Source of the DNA: Leifsonia sp. AG29
GTDB taxonomy: Bacteria > Actinomycetota > Actinomycetes > Actinomycetales > Microbacteriaceae
DNA: 64,000 nucleotides
Assembly (NCBI RefSeq): GCF_009765225.1
Contig: NZ_VMSF01000001.1
Coordinates: forward strand, 186,001 to 250,000
Reading direction: 5' to 3'
Made by a program: the position numbers and the translations under genes. Each line of letters opens with the position of its first letter. Position 1 is the first letter of the stretch. Below, piece after piece: positions 26,612-34,676 of this stretch. The notes under the pieces are model-generated. The model was not told where the DNA came from, ran no database searches, and was given only the letters and a program-made list of their open reading frames with translations.

Positions 26612-27336
26612 CGGCTGCCCGAGGACGCGGCGTGCGCGGCCGGGGAGCCCAGCACAGCCCGGTCGCTCAACGCGTACCGGAGCAGCACGACGTCGCCGAT
26701 GGTCCGCGCCTCCATCAGTGGGGCGCGCCGCTCGGCTGTCCACGGGAAGGCGCCGTCGCCGACGAAGCGCGGCGCGCGACGGTCGCCGACGAAGAACGGC
26801 GCGACCGCGACGTGGAGCTCGTCGACGAGGTCGCCGCCGAGGAACTGGGTGAGCGTGGAGCCGCCTCCCTCGACCAGCACACGCCCGGCCCCACGCTCGC
26901 CGAGGTCGCAGAGCAGGTCCGCCATCGCCACCTCCTCGCCGAGGGGCACGACGGTCGCCGGGCCGCCGAGCCTCCGCCGGATCCGCCGCTCCTCGCCACG
27001 GGGACAGTAGACGAGCTTCGCGGTGTCTCCCACACTGAAGAAGGCTGCCTGCGGGTCGAGGTCGCCCGTGGCGGTGACGGTCGCCTTCGCCGGCGTGGGC
27101 GCGAGGCCTGACGCGACCCGCTCGGCGCGACGGTCGGCGCTCCGCACGAGGAGGCGCGGATTGTCGCGACGCACGGTGCGGGCGCCGACGAGGATCACGT
27201 CGGCCGCGGCGCGCAGCTCATCGACCCGGTCCAGGTCTGCGGAATTCGAGAGCACGAGCCTCGGCGGCTGGGCCGTGTCGAGGTAGCCGTCGAGGGAGAT
27301 GGCGCAGTTGACCACCACGTAGGGTCGCTGGATCAC
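26608..27336 (-). CDS. RibD C-terminal-type reductase (dihydrofolate reductase family)
   Basis: A 242-residue NADPH-dependent reductase of the RibD_C/DHFR fold. VVVNCAISLDGYLDT, ILVGARTVRRDNPRLL and GAGRVLVEGGGSTLTQFL are family signatures. The riboflavin enzyme reduces a ribosylaminopyrimidine, but this copy lacks the deaminase domain and sits with a PTPS-like gene, so it may reduce a pyrimidine, pterin or similar intermediate of an unknown pathway. The start is a GTG at 27336 with AAGGAGG before it. The start lies 119 bases inside the end of the preceding flippase-like gene. Confidence 0.85.
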   Translation of the reverse strand: MIQRPYVVVNCAISLDGYLDTAQPPRLVLSNSADLDRVDELRAAADVILVGARTVRRDNPRLLVRSADRRAERVASGLAPTPAKATVTATGDLDPQAAFFSVGDTAKLVYCPRGEERRIRRRLGGPATVVPLGEEVAMADLLCDLGERGAGRVLVEGGGSTLTQFLGGDLVDELHVAVAPFFVGDRRAPRFVGDGAFPWTAERRAPLMEARTIGDVVLLRYALSDRAVLGSPAAHAASSGSR

Positions 27337-28297
27337 GGTGTTCCTCCTTGCGGACGAGGGCTGCGGCGGCGACGGCCGCGCCGGGGGCGACGGCGATGAG
27401 CGCGAGCACCCCGAAGAGCGTCGCCGCGGCGACTCCGGTCGAGACGCCGAGTCCGGCGACGGCGAAGGCCCAGCCGGCGACCCCCTCCCGGGGACCCCAG
27501 CCGCCGACGTTGACCGGGATGGCGGCCCCGAGCAGCACGACGACGCCGAGTGTCGGCAGCTGCGCGGGAGGGACGGCCGCGCCCACGGCCGCGATCGCCA
27601 CCCACAGCGTCGCCAGGTGGCAGCAGCAGGCGATGAGGGAGGCGACGACCACCCGGATGAGCGTGCCCGCGGACCCGAGAGCGGCGCGAAGTTCGGCGGA
27701 CTCCCGTCGGAGCGTCCGCCGGATGCGCCTCCCCGTGAGTGCCGCGACAGCGACCGCCATCGCGACGGCCGTCACGCCGACCGCGATGGCGAGAAGAGCG
27801 ACCGGGCCGGGACCGGCACTCGGCGGGCCGTCGCCTCCGATCGCGGCCGGAGGGGCGGCCACCGCCGCCCACAGGAGGACGCCGACGGTCAGCGCCAGCT
27901 GCACGCCCTGGGCGACCACGCGGTCGAGAGCCGCCGCTCGGATCGCCGTCCCGGTGTGTCCCGTGGTGCGCCCGTGGTCGACCGCCCGATGCACGTCGCC
28001 GACGACGCCGCCGGGGAGGACCATGTTGAGGAACTGCGACCGGTAGTACATGCCGATCGCGGCACATAGCCCGACATCCACGCCGAGGCGGCGGGCGATC
28101 AGCCTCCACCGCCAGGCGGACGCGGCGGTGGCCACCGCCATGAGGCCGATCACCGCCGTGACGGGAACCGGTTGGATCGCAGCGAGCGCGGCCTGGAACG
28201 GGCCCGCGCCGACGCGAGCGACGACGGCGACCAGCACGACGGCACCGATCCCCGCGCGGAGAGCCGGACGGATCCATCGCGAGCGCGCGCCGTCCAT
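27218..28297 (-). CDS. Lysylphosphatidylglycerol-synthase-type transmembrane protein (YbhN/AglD-like)
   Basis: A 359-residue integral membrane protein with about eight helices of the LPG synthase TM region/YbhN family, often proposed as lipid or lipid-linked glycan flippases. SQFLNMVLPGGVVGDVHRA and AAIPVNVGGWGPREG are the conserved sequences of this family (N-x-x-LP-x-x-x-G-D and GG-x-G-x-RE). No aminoacyl-transferase domain is fused. It starts at the ATG overlapping the methyltransferase stop (TGATG). Its last ~40 codons run into the RibD-like gene in another frame. Confidence 0.82.
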   Translation of the reverse strand: MDGARSRWIRPALRAGIGAVVLVAVVARVGAGPFQAALAAIQPVPVTAVIGLMAVATAASAWRWRLIARRLGVDVGLCAAIGMYYRSQFLNMVLPGGVVGDVHRAVDHGRTTGHTGTAIRAAALDRVVAQGVQLALTVGVLLWAAVAAPPAAIGGDGPPSAGPGPVALLAIAVGVTAVAMAVAVAALTGRRIRRTLRRESAELRAALGSAGTLIRVVVASLIACCCHLATLWVAIAAVGAAVPPAQLPTLGVVVLLGAAIPVNVGGWGPREGVAGWAFAVAGLGVSTGVAAATLFGVLALIAVAPGAAVAAAALVRKEEHRDPATLRGGQLRHLPRRLPRHGPAAEARALEFRRPGPGR

Positions 28298-29109
28298 CAC
28301 GGCCACGCCAAGACGTCGAGGTGGTACACGACAGCGGAGAGCTCGCCGCGGAGTTGCTGCTCCTCGCGCAGCCGCCGGTAGGAGCGCGCCTCCTCGCGGA
28401 AGCCCGGCTCCTGCTCCTCGGCGGCGTCCGCCCAACCGTCGAACCAGTCGGCGAGCAGCGTGGGCTCGCGGTCGTCGAGGCGCCAGGTGGTCAGGGCCTT
28501 GCGGACGTGCCATCCCGCCCGGGCGAAGAGCCCCTGGACGATCGGAGCGCCGAAAGGTCCGAGCAGGCGGCGTCCGTCCGCCTCCCGGCGCTGGTGCGCG
28601 TTGAAGGCCCGCGCGTACCCGACGTCGCGTGCATCCCACGGGTGCAGCTCCACATCGCCGGTGACGGTCAGGGCGCACAGCGCGGGCGTTCGCGTCGTGA
28701 GGCACGCGTCGACGATGGCATGCGCCTCCTCGGCCGTGATGACATCGAGCAGGGCGGACGCGGTGACCAGAGACGCCCCCGCGAGGTCGGCGGCCCGAAG
28801 GTCCTGGAGCTCGCCGACGTGCAGATCGACGGTGACGGGCCTTCCCTGCGCATCGCGCGGCGTGTCCTGTGTGGCGAGCCGCGCGAGCTCCGCATTCCAG
28901 TCGTGGAGCACCCAGCGCTGCGGGCCGGGGAGGAGCGGAGCCAGCCAGCGCATCATCGAGCCGGTGCCGCTGCCGAGGTCGTGCACGTCGAGGGGGCCCG
29001 GGGGGAGAGCCGGCCGCAGAGCCTCGACGAGAGCGAGCGACCGCGCGCGCCCGTCCTCCGCCTCGCGGAGCGCGAGCCAGTCCGGGCTGACCTCGACGAC
29101 CCCGGTCAT
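28297..29109 (-). CDS. Class I SAM-dependent methyltransferase
   Basis: A 270-residue methyltransferase. Motif I is VHDLGSGTGSMMRWLAPLLP near residue 42; the acidic residue of motif II follows in VLHDWNAELA, and LVTASALLDVITAEEA is motif IV. A C-terminal cap includes FDGWADAAEEQEPGFREEARSYRRLREEQ. The methyl acceptor is unknown; the operon context suggests a pterin/pyrimidine-like or glycolipid intermediate. It overlaps the GT4 gene before it (ATGA) and the flippase-like gene after it (TGATG), so it is translationally coupled on both sides. Confidence 0.87.
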   Translation of the reverse strand: MTGVVEVSPDWLALREAEDGRARSLALVEALRPALPPGPLDVHDLGSGTGSMMRWLAPLLPGPQRWVLHDWNAELARLATQDTPRDAQGRPVTVDLHVGELQDLRAADLAGASLVTASALLDVITAEEAHAIVDACLTTRTPALCALTVTGDVELHPWDARDVGYARAFNAHQRREADGRRLLGPFGAPIVQGLFARAGWHVRKALTTWRLDDREPTLLADWFDGWADAAEEQEPGFREEARSYRRLREEQQLRGELSAVVYHLDVLAWP

Positions 29110-30164
29110 CGCGCGGCCGCCGTTCCGAACGACGAGGGCGGGGGAGGGGCGACCGCGTCCTTCTCGTCGGCGAGCTCGCCGAGCACCGCGCCGACCGTGC
29201 TGACCGTGCTGCCCCAGGACCAGGAGAGGTCGCGTGCCGCGCGGGCCGCGGAGGCGAGCGCCTTTCGTCGGCTCGGATCGCCCAGCCACTGCCGAAGGAC
29301 GACACGAAGGGCCCACGCGTCGTCCGGCGGCACCGTCATGGCGGCGTCCGGCCGGGGGATCGCCTCCGCGACGCCGCCGACGTCGGTGGTCAGCACCGGG
29401 ACGCCGTGGGCCAGCGCCTCCGCGAGGACCATCCCGTAGCTCTCGGACCGGGAGGGGAGGACGAGCAGATCGGCCTCGCAATACGCGGCCTCGAGCCGGT
29501 CGCCGTCGAGCGCCCCGCGGAACCGGATCCGGTCGCCCAGTCCGGTCGAGTCGACCACGCTCGCGAGCGCGGAGACGAAGTCGGGATCGAGGTGAAGCGA
29601 GCCGACGATCGTGCAGGTCCACGACGGCTCGTCCGCCAGCGCGGCCAGAGCGCGCACGAGCACATCGATGCCCTTGTGCGGCGCGACCGCCGCCACGCAG
29701 AGGAGCCTGCCTCCCGTCGGGGACGGTGTGCTGATCGCTCCGCGGTCGGCCCCGGGCCACGCGACCACGACCCGCGACGGATCCGCGCCGTCGACAGCGA
29801 CCAGTGCTGTGCGGGTCCACTGGCTCGTCGCAATCACACGCCGAGCGACGCGGTACACCGCGAGCTGGGCATCGTCCGGGGCCATGTGAGCGATCACGAC
29901 CAGTCGCAGGCGGCGGGCGTGGGCCGCCACGGCCTCGGGTTCGCGGGCCGCGAGGAGCCCGTCGAGCAGGACCAGCGCCCCGTCCGACAGCCGGGCGAGC
30001 GCACGGTGCGTCCACCCGCTGCCGCGGTCGGTGACGTGCAGCATGCGCACGTCCCACCCGGCCGCCCGGAGGCCGTCGCGGACTCGCCGGTCGTAGACGT
30101 TCCCGCCGCTCACGCGCTCCGGGTCGTCGATCGCGTCGGGCACGACGAATGCGACAGCAGCCAT
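29106..30164 (-). CDS. Family 4 glycosyltransferase
   Basis: A 352-residue GT-B retaining glycosyltransferase. The N-terminal domain carries SGGNVYDRRVRDGLRAAGWDV, and the C-terminal nucleotide-sugar domain has AAVAPHKGIDVLVRALA and the donor-binding SRSESYGMVLAEALAHGVPV, the E-x7-E signature of GT4. Donor and acceptor are unknown. The ATG at 30164 overlaps the PTPS-like stop codon (TGATG), continuing the coupled operon. Confidence 0.9.
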   Translation of the reverse strand: MAAVAFVVPDAIDDPERVSGGNVYDRRVRDGLRAAGWDVRMLHVTDRGSGWTHRALARLSDGALVLLDGLLAAREPEAVAAHARRLRLVVIAHMAPDDAQLAVYRVARRVIATSQWTRTALVAVDGADPSRVVVAWPGADRGAISTPSPTGGRLLCVAAVAPHKGIDVLVRALAALADEPSWTCTIVGSLHLDPDFVSALASVVDSTGLGDRIRFRGALDGDRLEAAYCEADLLVLPSRSESYGMVLAEALAHGVPVLTTDVGGVAEAIPRPDAAMTVPPDDAWALRVVLRQWLGDPSRRKALASAARAARDLSWSWGSTVSTVGAVLGELADEKDAVAPPPPSSFGTAAAR

Positions 30165-30562
30165 CACACGGGCCTCCCGTAGCTCGCCCACGCGATGTGC
30201 GACTCGTGGAGGGTGACGGTAACGCCTGTCAACGAGCCGTCCCTCCCCAGGGCGCCGGCAGCGATGCGCGCGGCCAGCCGGTCGGCGACCACGCGGCACA
30301 GCACCTCGGTCGTCGTGTTGATCCCGGCGAACTCCGGCTCGTCGTCGAGGTTGCGGTAGCCGAGGGAGGCGGTGATCGCACGGAGCGCCTCGGCGGCGCG
30401 GGCGATGTCGATCACGACGCCGTCCGCGTCGAGCTCGTCGGCGTGGAACGATGCGTCGACCACGAACGTGGCGCCGTGGAGGCGCTGCGCCGGGCCGAAG
30501 GACTCGCCCGTGAAGCTGTGCGCGACCATCATGTGGTCGCGGACGGTGACGGTGAACGGCAT
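30164..30562 (-). CDS. PTPS/QueD-like protein with altered active site
   Basis: A 132-residue protein of the 6-pyruvoyltetrahydropterin synthase/6-carboxytetrahydropterin synthase fold. The first zinc His is in MVAHSFTG, and the second motif reads LHGATF where QueD has LHGHSF, so the third zinc His is Ala. The catalytic Cys before that motif is absent (FGPAQR), and the Asp-His dyad loop (LDHHYLND in QueD) reads LGYRNLDD. The pterin-anchoring Glu remains in TLHESHIAW, and DGVVIDI is conserved. It has the fold but probably not the standard chemistry. It is coupled to the MDR gene upstream and GT4 downstream. Confidence 0.85.
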   Translation of the reverse strand: MPFTVTVRDHMMVAHSFTGESFGPAQRLHGATFVVDASFHADELDADGVVIDIARAAEALRAITASLGYRNLDDEPEFAGINTTTEVLCRVVADRLAARIAAGALGRDGSLTGVTVTLHESHIAWASYGRPV

Positions 30563-31539
30563 CAGGCGTCCCTCCAATCGATCGTGCGGCAGATGTCCGC
30601 TCCGGGCGCCGACGCCAGGCGGGCCATCACGCCGGGGAGCTCGCGCCACGTCGAGGTGCCGGTGAGCAGGGCGTCGAAAGCGGGATCGCGGAGCAGGTCG
30701 AGCCCGAGCGCGAGCCGGTCGGCCGTCGTGCGGCGGTCGCGCCGCCGGGGAGGGACGGCGCCCACTTGGCTCGAGCGGATCGTGAGCCGCCGGGAATGGA
30801 AGTCCGCGCCCAGCGGTAGCGTCACCGGGCGGTCGCCGTACCAGCTGGCCTCGATCACCTCGCCCTCGGTCACGACGGTCTCCAGCGCCAGCCGGAGACC
30901 CGCCTCCGATCCGCTGGTGTTCACGACGAGGTCGCGATCGCGCGGAGCGTCCGCGGGGGACGCGAATCCCACGCCGAGGGCGTCCGCGACGCTCTTCCGT
31001 GACGACGTCGTGTCGACGAGGGTCACGTCGACGCCGGGGATGCCCCGGGCCAGCCGCGCGACGCAGCAGCCGATCATGCCCGCGCCGACGACCGTGATGC
31101 GGTCGCCCAGCAGCGGGGAGGCGTCCCACAGGACGGTGATGGCGGTCTCGACCGCCCCGGCGAGCACGGCACGGCGTGCAGGCATGCCCTCGGGGACGGG
31201 GACGACGGCGGTGGCCGGGACCGTGAAGGCTGACTGGTGAGGGAACAGCGTGAACACCGTGCGCCCGGCCAGGTCGGCGGGCCCCTCCTCGACGACACCG
31301 ACGTTCAGATATCCGTACTTGACCGGGGCGGGGAAGGCGCCCTCCTGGAACGGCGCGCGCATCCGCTCGTGCTCGCTCCCGGGGACCCCGCCGCGGAACA
31401 CCGTCGACTCCGTGCCCCGGCTGACCGCGGTGTACAGGGTCCGGACGAGCACCTCTCCCTCGGCGGGGGCAGCGACGGGCCGGCGTCGGAGCGCGCCCCT
31501 GCCCGGCTCCTCCACCCAGAAGGCGGTGGACTCGATCAC
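30562..31539 (-). CDS. MDR family alcohol dehydrogenase-like protein
   Basis: A 325-residue medium-chain dehydrogenase/reductase of the group annotated near BchC ([34 protein letters not shown]). The Rossmann site is [17 protein letters not shown], and [15 protein letters not shown] supplies the ribose-binding Asp. It lacks the classical structural-zinc cysteine cluster. This is the first gene of the seven-gene operon. A GTG at 31539 is chosen because GGAGAGGGGATGGGG precedes it; no ATG fits the domain boundary. Confidence 0.83.
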   Translation of the reverse strand: MIESTAFWVEEPGRGALRRRPVAAPAEGEVLVRTLYTAVSRGTESTVFRGGVPGSEHERMRAPFQEGAFPAPVKYGYLNVGVVEEGPADLAGRTVFTLFPHQSAFTVPATAVVPVPEGMPARRAVLAGAVETAITVLWDASPLLGDRITVVGAGMIGCCVARLARGIPGVDVTLVDTTSSRKSVADALGVGFASPADAPRDRDLVVNTSGSEAGLRLALETVVTEGEVIEASWYGDRPVTLPLGADFHSRRLTIRSSQVGAVPPRRRDRRTTADRLALGLDLLRDPAFDALLTGTSTWRELPGVMARLASAPGADICRTIDWRDA

Positions 31540-31638
31540 GTCCCCATCCCCTCTCCGGTTCGCGAACGCCGGTGAACCATCGGTGCGCCGGCGGCGTGTT
31601 AAGCGCAGAGCCGGTCGTATGAGGGACACGAGGCGCGC

Positions 31639-32454
31639 ATGAAAAGGGTTCAACAGGAGGCGCTGGGCTGGGCCGCCGCAGGGGCGGGCGCCGGCGTCGT
31701 CCTGGTCGGTGCGGTGCTCGCGGTGGATGCGCAGATCTCGCGAGCAGCGGTGCCCGCGTTGTTCGTCGCCCTCGTGTACCTCGCGATCTCGAACGCGCTG
31801 CTCGCGCGCGCGCTGCGACGGACCGGGGCGGAGCGCTTCGGGGCCGCCAACGTCGTCACCTCTCTGCGCTCGACCCTGGTCGGCTTCGTGACCGCACTGG
31901 TCGTCGCCTCCCTCGTCGTGAGCGTGCCCGCGTGGCTGCTCGTGGCTCTGACGGTTCCGGCGCTGTCGCTGGACGCGGTCGACGGATGGGTCGCTCGCCG
32001 CACGCGGACCGTGACCGAGGTCGGGGCGCGGTTCGACATGGAGGTGGATGCCTTCCTCCTGCTGGTCTTGAGTGCATATGCCGCTACGCGCATGGGAGGC
32101 TGGGTTCTTGCGATCGGCCTCCTGCGGTACGCGTTCGTGGTCGCCGGCTGGGCGCTCCCGTGGATGCGGCGGAGCCTTCCGTACCGGTACTGGCGCAAGG
32201 TGGTCACGGCGTTCGCCGGCATCGCGCTCGCGTTCGCGGCGTCCGGGCTGCTGCCCGGCGTGGCCGTGATGCTCGTGGTCATCGCGCTCGGGCTGCTGGT
32301 CGAGTCGTTCGGGCGCGACGTCGTCTGGCTGGCGCGGCGACGGTCCGAAGTCGGCGCGGCGGTTCCGTCCGTGTCGGAAGGGCCTGCACCGCGTACCGCC
32401 CCGGAGGCCTCCGGACCTGGTCTGGTCGTACCTCGCACTGACACCCGAGCGTGA
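31639..32454 (+). CDS. CDP-alcohol phosphatidyltransferase
   Basis: A 271-residue integral membrane enzyme with the CDP-alcohol phosphotransferase motif intact: D-x2-D-G-x2-A-R-x8-G-x3-D-x3-D, read as [14 protein letters not shown] followed by [12 protein letters not shown]. It transfers a phospho-alcohol or sugar-phosphate group between CDP-lipid and an alcohol. The acceptor is unknown. It is divergent from the seven-gene operon and probably belongs to the same pathway, supplying or using a lipid carrier. The 45-residue C-terminus is disordered. Confidence 0.88.
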   Translation: MKRVQQEALGWAAAGAGAGVVLVGAVLAVDAQISRAAVPALFVALVYLAISNALLARALRRTGAERFGAANVVTSLRSTLVGFVTALVVASLVVSVPAWLLVALTVPALSLDAVDGWVARRTRTVTEVGARFDMEVDAFLLLVLSAYAATRMGGWVLAIGLLRYAFVVAGWALPWMRRSLPYRYWRKVVTAFAGIALAFAASGLLPGVAVMLVVIALGLLVESFGRDVVWLARRRSEVGAAVPSVSEGPAPRTAPEASGPGLVVPRTDTRA

Positions 32455-32484
32455 CGCCGAGCTCCGGCGCGCCCCCGGCCGCTC

Positions 32485-32540
32485 GAGGTGCTCGCAGCTG
32501 TCGTCGCGCACGGCGTGTCGGCCCCAACTACGAGCACCTC
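32485..32540. terminator. 10-bp perfect inverted repeat, possible terminator
   Basis: GAGGTGCTCG (32485-32494) and CGAGCACCTC (32531-32540) are perfect complements 36 bases apart, immediately after the CDP-alcohol phosphatidyltransferase gene and before the LacI gene. It may terminate the first or act as an operator for the second; the sequence does not decide. Confidence 0.4.
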
Positions 32541-32606
32541 GCCGCCCGGCCGTATGGTGATCTCAGACTGTCTGGAGGTCGCGAGTGCAGAGCGAGGGTG
32601 ACACCG

Positions 32607-33635
32607 ATGCCGTCTGAGGTCCCCACCATGCAGACGGTCGCCGAGGAGGCGGGCGTCTCGCTCGGCACCGTGTCGAACTACATGAACCAGCCCTCGCTGG
32701 TCGCGCCCGCCACCCGGGTGAAGGTCCAGGCGGCCATCGACCGGCTCGGGTACATCCGCAACGCCGCCGCGCGCGACCTGAAGCGCCAGGGGAACGACGG
32801 CATCGGGCTGATCGTCCCGGACATCCTGAACCGCCTGTTCGTGGAGATCGCCCGCGGCGCGCAGCTCGCCTCCAATCGGGAGGGCCTCAGCCTCCTCATG
32901 GCGAACGCGGTCTACCGGTTCACGTCCTTCGAGCCCCTGGCGACGGACGACCAGCAGGATCAGTACCTGGACTTCTTCGCGGAGGAGCGGGTCAGCGGGA
33001 TCCTGTACGCCGCCATGAGCGACCCGACGGCCGGCATCAACCGCATCCGCGGTCACGTCCGCCCCGTCGTGGTGATCAACTACGACCAGCCGGGCGACTG
33101 GTGCTCGGTCCTCCTCGACAATCAGCAGGCGGGGAGGCTCGGCGGCGAGCACCTGCACGAGCGCGGTTTCCGCCGCGTCTATTTCGTGTCGCCTCCCGAT
33201 GTCGCGCAGCCCCTCACGGACCGGCGCGCCGGCGTCCGGGATGCGGCGTCCCGCCTCGGGCTCGACCTCATCGAGTTCACCGCCGGGGGCCTCTGGTTCG
33301 ACGACGGCCGGCGCGCCGCGGAGGAGATCCTGCGGAGCGCCCCACCGGGTGAGCGGTTGGCATTCCTCGGCGCCACGGACGAACTCGCGCTCGGCGCGCT
33401 CAGCGTGCTCCGCGAACGACCGGAGGTCCGCATCCCCGAGGACGTCGGCGTGATGGGGCTCGACGGGGCGCACGACGGTCAGCGCTCCGACTGGGTGCCC
33501 CTCACCTCCGTCATCGTCCCCGGCAATCGCATGGGCGAGGAGGCGATCCGGCTGGTGCTGGGCGAGGCGCGGCCGGGCCACCGGCATGAGCGCCTCACGC
33601 TGCCGGTCGCGCTGCGCGGGGGCCGCAGCACCTGA
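32607..33635 (+). CDS. LacI family transcriptional regulator
   Basis: A 342-residue repressor. The N-terminal helix-turn-helix and hinge read MQTVAEEAGVSLGTVSNYMN and RLGYIRNAAARDLKRQ; the periplasmic-binding-protein-like domain follows (GIGLIVPDILNRLFVEIARG, DNQQAGRLGGEHLHERG, VPLTSVIVPGNRMGEEA). No sugar transporter or catabolic gene is adjacent, so the effector and targets are unknown. The ATG at 32607 is preferred; a GTG at 32598 would leave almost no room for a ribosome site. Confidence 0.9.
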   Translation: MPSEVPTMQTVAEEAGVSLGTVSNYMNQPSLVAPATRVKVQAAIDRLGYIRNAAARDLKRQGNDGIGLIVPDILNRLFVEIARGAQLASNREGLSLLMANAVYRFTSFEPLATDDQQDQYLDFFAEERVSGILYAAMSDPTAGINRIRGHVRPVVVINYDQPGDWCSVLLDNQQAGRLGGEHLHERGFRRVYFVSPPDVAQPLTDRRAGVRDAASRLGLDLIEFTAGGLWFDDGRRAAEEILRSAPPGERLAFLGATDELALGALSVLRERPEVRIPEDVGVMGLDGAHDGQRSDWVPLTSVIVPGNRMGEEAIRLVLGEARPGHRHERLTLPVALRGGRST

Positions 33636-34020
33636 CGGCGCGATCGGAGTGCGGGGCAAGGAATCACCCCGGCGCCTGATTCCGCCCGTTCAAGCCGGGC
33701 GCCACGCACGAAATCGGCGTAAGCGCCGCTTCATACGCTCAGTCCGCTCTCGATGTGTCCCCCGATCTGGGTGCAGTGAGCTGCTTGTCCGCGAAAAGGG
33801 GGACAAGTACTCTCTACCAAGGACCGGCAGTGCCAACCCGACAATCGGCGCTGGGTGGTCCGTTGAAGGGAACCCGACCCTCCCCTCGTGAACACCCCTC
33901 CGGCTCGCCGGAGGCCCCCAGCTCGAACGTCGACCCGAACGGCGTGAGGGCCGGATCCGCCCGCGGCACCCGTGGGCGCGTCCGGCCTGCTCCCGTGCGG
34001 GACGGCGTCCACAACAGATT
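33636..34020. other. Gene-free leader region of the SipW-type module, 385 bp
   Basis: No gene seen. It contains a GC-rich hairpin beyond the LacI gene (GGCGCC near 33672 and 33700), the promoter and palindrome described at 33784-33813, and a perfect 8-bp hairpin CCTCCGGC-TC-GCCGGAGG at 33897-33914 that would lie in the 5' leader of the secretion module, about 110 bases before the first start codon. Confidence 0.5.
33784..33813 (+). promoter_or_regulatory. Promoter overlapped by a palindromic operator
   Basis: TTGTCC (33785-33790) and TACTCT (33808-33813) are 17 bases apart and resemble -35 and -10 boxes. The palindrome CTTGTCC-N10-GGACAAG (33784-33807) covers the -35 box and ends next to the -10 box, so a bound repressor would block the promoter. 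It is about 200 bases upstream of the first alternate-signal-peptide gene. Confidence 0.5.
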
Positions 34021-34620
34021 GTGAGCACGCTCGTCATGAACAGGTTCGCCAAGGGCGCCATCGCCGGAGCAGCCGGGATCCTTCTCCTCCTCAGCGGCGC
34101 GGGTACGTTCGCGCTGTGGAACGGCACGGCCAGCGCCGCCGCCGGTTCCGTCAAGTCGGGCACCATGACCATCGCGACGGACACGGCCGCCGGCTCGTGG
34201 AGCGTCGTGCACGGCACCGGCACGTCGACTCCCATCGCCGACATCTCCACGTTCCGCGCCGTCCCGGGCGACGTGCTGACCTTCACGCAGAACGTGAAGA
34301 TCACGGCGATCGGCGACAACCTGTCCGCGATCCTCACCGTCGACCCGTCCACCATCAAGGCCGCCAACAGCGCTTCGGCCGCCGACAACGCGCTCGTTGC
34401 CGCGCTGAAGAGCGGGTTGAGCTTTGCCGTCACCTCCCCGCTGCCGACCGGCATCACCGCCGGCACCGCGGCCAACACCTACACGGTCAGCGGCAAGGCG
34501 GGCGCACAGACCCTCACCGTCGCGGTGCAGCTGCCCTTCGACTCGACTACGACCGGCACCGTCGCCCAGGGCGGCACCGTCGACCTGAGCGCGCTGGGCT
34601 TCACCCTGGCCCAGCAGTAA
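34021..34620 (+). CDS. Alternate-type signal peptide protein (TasA/SipW-substrate-like)
   Basis: A 199-residue secreted protein with the alternate signal peptide cleaved by SipW-type peptidases: GAAGILLLLSGAGTFALWNG, where G-x-G-T-(F/Y)-A-x-W is diagnostic. The mature protein is a Ser/Thr/Ala-rich beta-fold of TasA-like length. TasA relatives form fibres or matrix outside the cell. A GTG at 34021 and an ATG at 34036 are both possible starts; neither has a clear ribosome site. The downstream gene carries the same type of signal peptide, and a SipW-type peptidase follows. Confidence 0.85.
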   Translation: MSTLVMNRFAKGAIAGAAGILLLLSGAGTFALWNGTASAAAGSVKSGTMTIATDTAAGSWSVVHGTGTSTPIADISTFRAVPGDVLTFTQNVKITAIGDNLSAILTVDPSTIKAANSASAADNALVAALKSGLSFAVTSPLPTGITAGTAANTYTVSGKAGAQTLTVAVQLPFDSTTTGTVAQGGTVDLSALGFTLAQQ

Positions 34621-34676
34621 CCCGAGCAGGACACAGCCCGTTCGGCACCGGGGCCCGGAGGGAGGGGCAGAGCGAC

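Noticed and set aside
24902-27010. 702-codon open frame on the plus strand
   Set aside because: Antisense shadow of the sulfatase-like and RibD-like genes, charged low-complexity translation, no ribosome site.
27333-28277. 314-codon frame ending in GTGA at the RibD-like start
   Set aside because: Translation is Arg/Gly-rich with no membrane helices; the neighbouring frame encodes the YbhN-like protein. It was kept only as a hint of a possible late frameshift.
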